DNA from: Ruminococcaceae bacterium KH2T8
GTDB taxonomy: Bacteria; Bacillota; Clostridia; Saccharofermentanales; Saccharofermentanaceae
Length of the DNA: 64,000 nt
Assembly: GCA_900111435.1 (NCBI GenBank)
Contig: FOIY01000005.1
Coordinates: 210,798-274,797, forward strand
Direction of reading: 5' to 3'
Part shown: positions 37,777 through 44,973 of the stretch, piece by piece
How the letters are laid out: each line of letters starts with the position of its first letter
Position numbering within the stretch: the stretch's first letter is position 1
The notes under the pieces: generated by a model
Told to the model about the DNA's origin: nothing
The model's database searches: none
The model's input: the letters and a program-made list of their open reading frames with translations, nothing else
Translations under genes and position numbers: made by a program

Positions 37777-39143
37777 GTGACAGGATATATTCCATCCCCG
37801 AATACTGTAAAGAAATAATGGATATGCTTCAACGGCGCGGGTACAGCGTCTTTGTGGCTGGCGGTGCCGTGAGGGATCTGATCTTAGGAAAGGACCCCCA
37901 CGATTACGATATGGCATCTTCGGCTCGTCCGGAGGACGTTATCGCTGCCGCCGAAGAAGAAGGATATCGCACGATAATCGAGACCGGGATAAAGCACGGA
38001 ACGGTCACGCTCTTATCCCATGGTCAGCCGATAGAGATAACTACTTTCAGAACGGACGGCGATTACGAAGATTCCCGTCATCCGACCAATGTCGAATTCT
38101 CGCAGGATATCGAAGAAGATGTTAAAAGGCGCGACTTTACGATGAATGCCCTGTATCTTGATCGTGACGGTAGGGTCAGGGATCTGGTAGGAGGCGTTGA
38201 AGATATAAAGAATGGTATCGTACGTGCAGTAGGTGATCCGGTAAGAAGATTCTCCGAGGATGCACTGAGGATCATGAGAGCATTGCGGTTTGCTTCCGTC
38301 ATGGATCTTAAGATCGACGAGAAGACATCTGAGGCGATGATACTTTGTAAGGATCTGCTCCGTAAGATATCCGCCGAAAGGATCAATAAGGAATTCTCCG
38401 ATATGATCTGCGGCAAGGCGGCCGTTCGTGTTATCCGGGAAAATGTCGATGTGCTCAGCGTGATCCTTCCCGAGCTCAAGGAGATGGAAGGATTTGATCA
38501 GCGTTCCGATTACCACGATCTTGATATGCTCGAGCATACTCTCGCTGTACTGGAGAATATTCCCGTTGATGAACAGACGGGAAAGAGAGACCTGATACTT
38601 TCTTATGCTGCGCTCCTTCACGACATCGGAAAGCCGAAAGCCTTCACAATAGACGAAGAAGGCAAAGGACACATGAAGCAGCATGAACGCATAGGATACG
38701 AGATAACGCTCGATCTGGCGGAAAGAATGAAATTCTCGAACGAATTAAAGAAGAATGTGTCAGAACTCGTACTCCTTCACGATGAGTTTGTGGAGCCTAC
38801 CAGGGAAGCGGTCCATAAGTTCATGACTGAACATTCTCCTGACTTTATCGAGAGGCTCGCCGTACTTCAAAGAGCCGATATCGCGGCGCACTCCCCGCTG
38901 GGGAGGACCCGGATCAGACAGCTGGAGGCCATAAAAGAGATCCGTGAACGCCTGATAATTGACAAGATTCCTCTTTCTGTCAAAGATCTGGCAATCAGCG
39001 GACAGGACCTGATCAAACTTGGGTTTCCTGAAGGCCCCATGATCGGCAGTGTTTTAAATGACATATTTTATGAAGTGGTTTCAGGAAATCTTGACAACAA
39101 TCGTGAACTTCTCTTCACATTTGTCTCTGAAAAGTACCTTTAA
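37773..39143 (+). CDS. cca: CCA tRNA nucleotidyltransferase with HD domain
   Basis: The enzyme builds or repairs the 3' CCA of tRNA. The 456-residue class II protein has the opening VAGGAVRDLILGKDPHDYDM with the metal-binding DYD, then the RRDFTMNALYLDRDGRV block and the RFSEDALRIMRALRFA head/neck. A C-terminal HD phosphohydrolase-type domain follows (about 245-380, LLHDIGKPKAF and a later His-Asp). The HD addition is common in clostridia. It overlaps the upstream gene by ATGA. Confidence 0.94.
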   Translation: MSDRIYSIPEYCKEIMDMLQRRGYSVFVAGGAVRDLILGKDPHDYDMASSARPEDVIAAAEEEGYRTIIETGIKHGTVTLLSHGQPIEITTFRTDGDYEDSRHPTNVEFSQDIEEDVKRRDFTMNALYLDRDGRVRDLVGGVEDIKNGIVRAVGDPVRRFSEDALRIMRALRFASVMDLKIDEKTSEAMILCKDLLRKISAERINKEFSDMICGKAAVRVIRENVDVLSVILPELKEMEGFDQRSDYHDLDMLEHTLAVLENIPVDEQTGKRDLILSYAALLHDIGKPKAFTIDEEGKGHMKQHERIGYEITLDLAERMKFSNELKKNVSELVLLHDEFVEPTREAVHKFMTEHSPDFIERLAVLQRADIAAHSPLGRTRIRQLEAIKEIRERLIIDKIPLSVKDLAISGQDLIKLGFPEGPMIGSVLNDIFYEVVSGNLDNNRELLFTFVSEKYL

Positions 39144-39282
39144 AGCCACAATTCGACCCCTTGAAAACCTTAATAATTACTGATGTTTAGCCTGTTTTCG
39201 CCGCTGTTAACATTCTGTTTACAATTAAGTCATAAACTGTGGCGAAAATGTGTCAAATGTGAACACAATTGTGAAAATGACG

Positions 39283-39291
39283 TGTTATCAT
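39283..39291 (+). promoter_or_regulatory. Possible extended -10 ahead of the first pilin-like gene
   Basis: TGTTATCAT fits an extended -10 with one change from consensus, 48 bases before the start codon. The same 195-base intergenic region has TGTGAACACAATTGTGA, a pair of TGTGA repeats that could be an operator. No c-di-GMP riboswitch was recognised. Confidence 0.35.
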
Positions 39292-39338
39292 CCTATCAAG
39301 AAACAAGAAATGGTTATTCCCTGAAAGGAGATGGCATT

Positions 39339-40280
39339 ATGAAAAAGTTTACGAATTTAAACAAAAAGGGCTTCACACTTATCGAGATGATGCTCGTAGT
39401 AGGAGTTATCACTATACTGTCAGGTGCGATCTTATTAGGCATTTCGACTGATTACTCGAGATTCAAGGAAAGCATGGTTCCTTACGGCGGCCAGTTCGAA
39501 CCCGAGGCATGGGAAGTAGTTAACGGCGCGATCCCGAATTCGGTTGATCTCCAAAGAGCTTACGAAGTAACAACACCTTCTACAGAAGCTACTGAGCCGA
39601 GTGAAACAACACGTCACGACAACGGCAACCACAACGGTTGGAACAATCCTAACAATCCTCATTACAACGGTGGTGAGACAACAGCGCCTACAACAGCTCC
39701 CACTACACAGGCAACAACTACTACAACAACTACACAGGCTACAACAACCACAACGACAACTGCACCCGCAGAGACAACTTCTCAGGCATCCAATGATGTG
39801 AATTCTGATGAATACTTTGCTAACAACCTTGCAGGAACAAGTCATACATCCAGCCTTAACTGGCACAATGATAACGGCAGACATAACGGTTTTGGAAACA
39901 GCAATCATAACGGATACAGCGGTACAAATATCCGTAACCTGCAGTCTCCCGTAACAAATTACTACTACTGGGGCGCACCCGTAGTTGAGACAAGAATAAC
40001 AATACCCGACGGTATTACTTGCTCTGAGTATGAGATCGTTATCGAGTATAACGGAGATATCACAAGAGTAAACAGCTGCTGGAACGCTGATTACGAGATC
40101 GATGGTAACAGGATCAGACTTACTACTTCAAATCAGGCTCCCGGAGAGATCGGAATTCAGGTTTATGTATCCGGTGGTGAGGCAGACGTAGTATCCGTAG
40201 TAGCAGTCGGATATAACACAAATAACGGTAATGGTAACGGTAATGGTAACGGTAATGGTCACGGTAACGGAAGACGTTGA
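39339..40280 (+). CDS. Type IV pilin-like protein with Thr-rich linker and C-terminal beta domain (1)
   Basis: The 313-residue protein starts with a class III signal: basic KKFTNLNKKG, cleavage expected after Gly11, then FTLIEMMLVVGVITILSGA, the hydrophobic pilin helix. After about 50 residues come Asn/His-rich and Thr/Gln-rich spacers (about 95-150). A beta-type domain of about 90 residues follows (from YYYWGAPVVETRI to VVSVVAVGYN), then a Gly-Asn repeat tail. ATG 39339 has AAAGGAGATGG ahead; the open frame upstream is not used. The architecture resembles pilin-like adhesins of cellulolytic ruminococci (CbpC type) by layout only. No pilus assembly genes are in the window. Confidence 0.8.
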   Translation: MKKFTNLNKKGFTLIEMMLVVGVITILSGAILLGISTDYSRFKESMVPYGGQFEPEAWEVVNGAIPNSVDLQRAYEVTTPSTEATEPSETTRHDNGNHNGWNNPNNPHYNGGETTAPTTAPTTQATTTTTTTQATTTTTTTAPAETTSQASNDVNSDEYFANNLAGTSHTSSLNWHNDNGRHNGFGNSNHNGYSGTNIRNLQSPVTNYYYWGAPVVETRITIPDGITCSEYEIVIEYNGDITRVNSCWNADYEIDGNRIRLTTSNQAPGEIGIQVYVSGGEADVVSVVAVGYNTNNGNGNGNGNGNGHGNGRR

Positions 40281-40329
40281 TCAGTTGAACTTAAGAGTAT
40301 AGTTAATGATCGGAATAAATAGGTGATCG

Positions 40330-40363
40330 ATTATCGGGTCGTTCTTATGGGCGACCCGATAAT
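40330..40363. promoter_or_regulatory. 12-bp perfect inverted repeat between the two pilin-like genes
   Basis: ATTATCGGGTCG and CGACCCGATAAT form a perfect 12-bp stem with a 10-base loop, 50 bases after the first pilin stop and 34 before the second start. No T-run follows, so it may be an RNA processing or stability element that sets the ratio of the two proteins, or an operator. Confidence 0.6.
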
Positions 40364-40396
40364 GCAATTAATGAAACAAGGAAGGGGGGGCTATTT

Positions 40397-41218
40397 ATGA
40401 AAGGAAATAAGAGTGGATATACCTTGATCGAGATGGTTCTCGTTGTAGGTGTAATTACAATATTATCCGGAGTAGCTATCGCAGGGATAGCTACATCAAC
40501 AAACAGCTACAGGGAAAGCATTCTCAGGAATGCACAGCAGCACGATGTAGTGATGAATGACGATGGCGTAAGAGTAGATCTCTGGGAGCCGGCAGCTCAG
40601 CTGGAAGTTATGCACGCCATTCCTAATTCTTCGGAGCTTGAAGAAGCATGGAGCAGACAGAGCCAGTCCTCCGGTAATGCTTCAAACATCAACAGCAACT
40701 ATAATGTTCCGACTCCCACTAACAATAATGGCGGCGGTACGACGACTCCGACTCCGGTTCCGACAACAGAGCCGACTACTGCTGCTACAACAACTACTAC
40801 GACTACAACAACACAGGCTACGACAACCACTACTACTCAGGCAACTGAGGCAACAACTACTACTCAGCAGCCCGTAGTACCTGAGCCCGCTGCACCTGCA
40901 GCTGGAACTGTAAGTTCAAACAGCAACACCGAAAATGCTCCGGGAGCCGGTGTAAGTGTATCCGGATATTGGGGCGGAACCAATGCGAACATGAGCTTCA
41001 GCTTACCTCAGAATGCAAGAGAGTTTACATTCTACGTACCTGATGGAGTTAACCAGCTTAGCTGCTGGACAGGCAACTGTTCAGTAACATGCAATGGCAA
41101 CTATATTACGGTAACAATGAATCAGGGTTGCAGCACAAGCGGAAGCGGATTCGGTATCAATGCGACTCATGCATTTGATCCTAATGAAGTAAGACTTATA
41201 TCTTATGTACCGGCTTAA
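40397..41218 (+). CDS. Type IV pilin-like protein with Thr-rich linker and C-terminal beta domain (2)
   Basis: The 273-residue protein repeats the plan of its neighbour. KSG|YTLIEMVLVVGVITILSG is the pilin leader and helix (cleavage after Gly7), a short stem region follows, then a Thr/Gln linker (about 115-165). A C-terminal beta domain starts at GYWGGTNANMSFSLP and contains four Cys (CWTGNCSVTC, and CS further on) that could form disulphides. AAGGAAGGGGGGC precedes the ATG. The stem region shares HAIPNSSELEEAW with NGAIPNSVDLQRAY of the first protein, showing a common origin. It ends at a strong terminator. Confidence 0.8.
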   Translation: MKGNKSGYTLIEMVLVVGVITILSGVAIAGIATSTNSYRESILRNAQQHDVVMNDDGVRVDLWEPAAQLEVMHAIPNSSELEEAWSRQSQSSGNASNINSNYNVPTPTNNNGGGTTTPTPVPTTEPTTAATTTTTTTTTQATTTTTTQATEATTTTQQPVVPEPAAPAAGTVSSNSNTENAPGAGVSVSGYWGGTNANMSFSLPQNAREFTFYVPDGVNQLSCWTGNCSVTCNGNYITVTMNQGCSTSGSGFGINATHAFDPNEVRLISYVPA

Positions 41219-41255
41219 ACAGTAATATCCTCACAATATATCTATCCCTCATGTC

Positions 41256-41295
41256 AAGATAAGAGCTCTCCCTCGGGAGAGCTCTTATCTTTGTT
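41256..41295. terminator. Bidirectional terminator with 17-bp perfect stem
   Basis: AAGATAAGAGCTCTCCC and its exact reverse complement are separated by only two bases and followed by TTGTT. It lies between the pilin-like gene and the convergent lipoprotein gene and can serve both. Confidence 0.88.
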
Positions 41296-41320
41296 ATTTC
41301 GTTATACCGGATCGCGCCAC

Positions 41321-42838
41321 TTATTTTACATGGATGCTCCATGCATTCAGATAATCAAACGGGTAGATAGCATAACCGCCGACGCGCTTATTGATCGCGC
41401 AGAAATGATAGGGGTCCTGAATATAGCAGGAAACGGCATCGTCGGTGAGGATCCTTAAGAGCTGATGATAAAGATCAAGTCTTGAATCGGGGTCAGCCGT
41501 AAGAGGGATCTGTGCATAGTAAGTATCGAATCTTGCATCGGAATAATTGATGAAATTATCTTCGCTGCCGGTACAGTATCTTGCAAGGACATCGTAAGCA
41601 TCGAACTCATTCGAAAGATCCACAACGGTTGCTTCGTAATTGCCGTCAGTAAAAACATCAGATTCCCATGTATCGTGGTCGACCCGGACTACGCTCGCTC
41701 TGATGCCTATCTCGGAAAGCTGCGAAGCAACTGTCTCGGCTACGGTGATATAAACGGGAGAATCATCGGGAACAGTGATGGTCATATCAAATCCGTTCGA
41801 TAGACCGGCCTGCTCCATAAGTGCTCTTGCCGTAGTAAGGTCGCGGGCATAGGTTCCGTTTAGAGAAGGATCGTAAGCGTAGGACATTACGGGGCTCATT
41901 GCAGTAGTAAGTGATACGCCTTCCTCAAGTCCGGTAGAAAGAGTTATGATCTCATCTCTGTTGAGTGCATAGTTCATAGCCTGCCTTACGCGGCGGTCGT
42001 CGAAAGGAGCGACGTCATTGTTCAGCGCGAAAACGCGAAGGGTATTGGAACCTTTCTTGGCGATCGTAAACTGTTCGGGATCGAGCTGCTGAACCATATC
42101 GTATGTGATCTCGGGGAGGATATCGATCGCACCGCTCTGAAGATCGGTGAAAGCAGTATCGAGGTCGGGATAGAACTTAAATGTGACAGAGTCAAGATAA
42201 GGATATTTGGGATTTCTGTATTCATCATTTCTGACAAGACTTAAGGACTCTCCGGCCTCATATGAATAAAACTTGAAAGGGCCGGTACCGATCTTTGATT
42301 CTGCTATATTTACCGTGCCGTCAGGAATGATGGCTGTTGTAAAGAGTTCAGTCAATTCGCTGTTTGGTGAGTCGAGAGTGACGATGACCTGTCCGAGGTC
42401 ATTGGAATAAACATCTGAGACGACATCAAGTTCGGGGATAAGAGGAGTTCCGTCCTGCTGGTCGAGAAGACCCGAAGCGCGCTTCAGGGAATAGACTACA
42501 TCTGATGCGTCAAGATCGCTGCCGTCATGAAACTTGATCTCTTCCTTTATCGTGAAGGTATATGTCCTGGCATCGCCTGATACGGAATATTCGGAAGCAA
42601 GGCACGGATCGAGATTTCCGTTCTTGGTGTACCTGAAAAGGCTTTCGTATATATTAAATAAGATATCATTGCTGTTCGATATGTGAGGATCAAAAGAATC
42701 CGGCTCGACGGTCACGCCTATGGTTGCCGTTCCGCCGTACTGAGGTTTTTTCTTCTTTTTCTTTCCGCAGGAAGTAAATGTCAGACCGATCGACAGTATC
42801 AATGCCAGGGCAACAGTCCTGACTACATTCCGATTCAT
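41321..42838 (-). CDS. Peptide-type ABC transporter substrate-binding lipoprotein (SBP_bac_5)
   Basis: Family 5 binding proteins capture peptides, nickel complexes or sugars outside the cell for an ABC importer. The 505-residue product begins with a lipoprotein signal (Cys24 in LTFTSC), a poly-Lys stretch, then GGTATIGVTVEPDSFDPH and RYTKNGNLDPCLASEY, and later EIKFHDGSDLDASDVVYSLKR, all family hallmarks. The ATG at 42838 has GGAGG ten bases ahead, so the upstream in-frame start is rejected. No permease or ATPase gene is adjacent, so it is an orphan component here. Confidence 0.92.
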   Translation of the reverse strand: MNRNVVRTVALALILSIGLTFTSCGKKKKKKPQYGGTATIGVTVEPDSFDPHISNSNDILFNIYESLFRYTKNGNLDPCLASEYSVSGDARTYTFTIKEEIKFHDGSDLDASDVVYSLKRASGLLDQQDGTPLIPELDVVSDVYSNDLGQVIVTLDSPNSELTELFTTAIIPDGTVNIAESKIGTGPFKFYSYEAGESLSLVRNDEYRNPKYPYLDSVTFKFYPDLDTAFTDLQSGAIDILPEITYDMVQQLDPEQFTIAKKGSNTLRVFALNNDVAPFDDRRVRQAMNYALNRDEIITLSTGLEEGVSLTTAMSPVMSYAYDPSLNGTYARDLTTARALMEQAGLSNGFDMTITVPDDSPVYITVAETVASQLSEIGIRASVVRVDHDTWESDVFTDGNYEATVVDLSNEFDAYDVLARYCTGSEDNFINYSDARFDTYYAQIPLTADPDSRLDLYHQLLRILTDDAVSCYIQDPYHFCAINKRVGGYAIYPFDYLNAWSIHVK

Positions 42839-42934
42839 AACGGATTTCGCCTCCAAAGTGATGTTTTCCACTATTTATACATTGAAAAATGGGTGTTTTC
42901 GAGGGATAAAACGAAAATTGTACTTAATTAACAA

Positions 42935-42955
42935 ATTACTATTAATGATAGTAAT
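42935..42955. promoter_or_regulatory. Palindrome in a divergent promoter region
   Basis: ATTACTAT-TAATG-ATAGTAAT is a perfect 8-bp inverted repeat with a 5-base centre. It lies between the divergent starts at 42838 and 43037 and is a possible operator for either gene. Confidence 0.45.
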
Positions 42956-42974
42956 GTTTTTATGACATTTGGTG

Positions 42975-42980
42975 TATAAT
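42975..42980 (+). promoter_or_regulatory. -10 element for the zinc-ribbon coiled-coil gene
   Basis: TATAAT preceded by GGTG, 57 bases ahead of the start at 43037. No convincing -35. Confidence 0.45.
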
Positions 42981-43036
42981 ATGTGCGTATGTGTCGCGGA
43001 CACATATCAACCTTACTTGATTTAGGAGTATACACG

Positions 43037-44788
43037 ATGAAGAAGTGTCCTGTTTGCGGAGTAATGATGGGTGATAATGTTGCCCGTTGTTCCATGTGTA
43101 AATACGATTTCCAGAAAGCATCCGGCGGAGATACCGATGCAGCACTCGCAGAAGCTCAGCAAGTCCTTACTCAAAAAGAAGAAGAGAACATTGCAAGAAC
43201 AGAAGCAAAGAGAACAGAAGAAGAAAAGCATCTGGCGGAGATCAGAGAGAAGATAAACAGAGAGATCGCTACTCTCACAGCTCAGTTCGAATCAGAGAAG
43301 TTAAGACTTGACAGCGAATACGCCGCGATCAAGAAGCAGGCCATAGATGAGAAGCTCAAGCTCGAAGCAGAGCTCAATGATACAAGAGCAGAAGTCGAAA
43401 AGGAAAGAGCAAAGATCAGATCGGCTCGTGAGGAAGGCGAGAAGTCCAAGCAGGATAAGATCAACGAAGGTCAGGCTAAGTATGACGAGATGATCAAGCT
43501 CGCCGAGCAGGAGCAGCAGAAGATGATCGCAGCCGCACAGGATGAGATCAACGCAGCCGCTTCCAAGATCGATGCAGAGTATGCCGAGGTATTGAAGAAG
43601 AGAGACCAGCTCGTTGCAGAGGCGACAGAGGCTCAATCATTCCTCGAGCAGAGCGAGAAGATAAAGAAGGAGCTCGAAGCTCAGCAGGCTGAGCAGGAGC
43701 GTGCCATCAATGAGAAGAAGGTTGAGCTCGAAAAGCTCGAGAATGAAGGCAAGGCCATCATGGAGCAGCAGGCAGGCGAGGCTATCAAGGCTAAGGAAAA
43801 GGCCGAAGCTGAGCTCAAGGAGATCACTGATAAGAAGGACAGCATAGTCGCAGGTATCGAACAGCAGCAGCAGGCTGCTCAGGCTGAGATCGATCAGATC
43901 AGAGTTCAGGCAGAGCAGGTTATTGCTGAAGCAGAGGCTGCAGCTAAGCAGAGAGATGACATCATCAACGAGATCAATGCCCAGAAGGCTGATGCCGAGA
44001 AGTACTTTGCAGAGGCTCAGAAGGTCGTAGATCAGAAAGAAGCTCTTGAAGCCGAGATCGCGAAAGAAACTGCCGATATGGAGCAGAAGCGTAAGGACTT
44101 CGAGGCGGATATTACAAAGCAACGCACCGATTTTGAAACTGATATGGCTCAGAAGCGTAAGGGCTTCGAGGATGAACTTAACGGATATCAGGCTCAGGCG
44201 GAAGAATGGGGCAAGCAGATCGACTCCATCAAGAATGAATATGATGAAGCTCAGCGAATCATCGCTGATTCCAAGACTGCCGAAGTTCAGGCTAAGGCTG
44301 CGGCCGAGGAAATCATTCTCGAGGCTGAGAAGCGTGCGGTATTCCTTAAGGAAGTATCGATGAGCGAGAGCGAAAAGGGCAAGTTGTTAAAGGAGATCCA
44401 AGAGAAGGAGCAGAAGATCAAGGACATGGAGAAGGCAAAAGACGAATTGGCCAAGAAGATCAAGGATCTTGAGGCATCCATAGAAGCTATCCAGAAGAAA
44501 GCGGCATCCGGTGCATTCGGCGGCGGAGATGCAGGTCCTAAGGAGTATTGTGTTGAGGTAGTCAACCACAACAAGGCAAGTGAGGTTGATGCTGACGGTA
44601 TCAATGCAGTTCTTCAGAAGAGATCCGCAGAGGGATGGAAACTCACATCTATCATCAACGATGACGGCGGTAAGCTTCAGTCCTCTCTTTCGGGCAATGA
44701 TACTCAGTCTGCTTCACTTCAGGTCGGAGCATATTCGAGTAAGGATGACAGGGTCGTAATGATCTTCGAGAGACCTCGAAAGAAGTAA
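43037..44788 (+). CDS. Zinc-ribbon, long coiled-coil protein with DUF4177-like C-terminus
   Basis: I do not know its function. The 583-residue protein starts with a zinc ribbon (CPVC at 4-7 and CSMC about 14 residues later). About 430 residues of continuous Glu/Lys/Ala/Gln-rich heptads follow, predicted as a very long coiled coil. After a short GAFGGGDAG hinge comes a C-terminal domain of about 75 residues (EYCVEVVNHNKASEVD, AEGWKLTSIIND, DDRVVMIFERP) resembling DUF4177. No signal or membrane segment is present, so it is cytoplasmic. ATG 43037 has TTAGGAGTA ahead. It is monocistronic. Confidence 0.75.
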   Translation: MKKCPVCGVMMGDNVARCSMCKYDFQKASGGDTDAALAEAQQVLTQKEEENIARTEAKRTEEEKHLAEIREKINREIATLTAQFESEKLRLDSEYAAIKKQAIDEKLKLEAELNDTRAEVEKERAKIRSAREEGEKSKQDKINEGQAKYDEMIKLAEQEQQKMIAAAQDEINAAASKIDAEYAEVLKKRDQLVAEATEAQSFLEQSEKIKKELEAQQAEQERAINEKKVELEKLENEGKAIMEQQAGEAIKAKEKAEAELKEITDKKDSIVAGIEQQQQAAQAEIDQIRVQAEQVIAEAEAAAKQRDDIINEINAQKADAEKYFAEAQKVVDQKEALEAEIAKETADMEQKRKDFEADITKQRTDFETDMAQKRKGFEDELNGYQAQAEEWGKQIDSIKNEYDEAQRIIADSKTAEVQAKAAAEEIILEAEKRAVFLKEVSMSESEKGKLLKEIQEKEQKIKDMEKAKDELAKKIKDLEASIEAIQKKAASGAFGGGDAGPKEYCVEVVNHNKASEVDADGINAVLQKRSAEGWKLTSIINDDGGKLQSSLSGNDTQSASLQVGAYSSKDDRVVMIFERPRKK

Positions 44789-44816
44789 GATCCTAATAAT
44801 CTGAACGTATTTTACA

Positions 44817-44853
44817 GGGCGCACAGGCAGCTTATGTCTGTGCGCTCTTTTTT
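44817..44853 (+). terminator. Rho-independent terminator after the coiled-coil gene
   Basis: GCGCACAG and CTGTGCGC pair, extended by GG/TC, and are followed by TTTTTT. Confidence 0.9.
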
Positions 44854-44930
44854 GTCCGTTTTTATTTGATTCTGCACAAAAATAATTCATTTTTCACCAA
44901 GTTTTTGTGGAATTGGCACAGAATAGCGGT

Positions 44931-44936
44931 TATAAT
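44931..44936 (+). promoter_or_regulatory. Possible -10 for the EF-G-like gene
   Basis: TATAAT, 38 bases ahead of the start at 44974. The upstream TTGGCAC is spaced only 12 bases away, too close for a -35. Confidence 0.4.
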
Positions 44937-44973
44937 GGAAACCATAAACGTAAATCCAAAGGAGGACGGACTC

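Noticed and set aside
39144..39338. c-di-GMP riboswitch ahead of the pilin genes
   Set aside because: Pilin genes in clostridia can have one, but I could not find the conserved core or pairing; the region is only about 195 bases and A/T-rich.
39700..39775. ACA/ACT-rich tandem repeats in the pilin genes as a microsatellite or mobile repeat
   Set aside because: They encode in-frame Thr/Gln linkers in both pilin genes and in the 55776 gene; the repeat is protein-level.
44913..44932. Sigma-54-type promoter (TTGGCAC) ahead of the EF-G-like gene
   Set aside because: The -24-like half is good but the -12 half (TTGCA) is absent at the right spacing.
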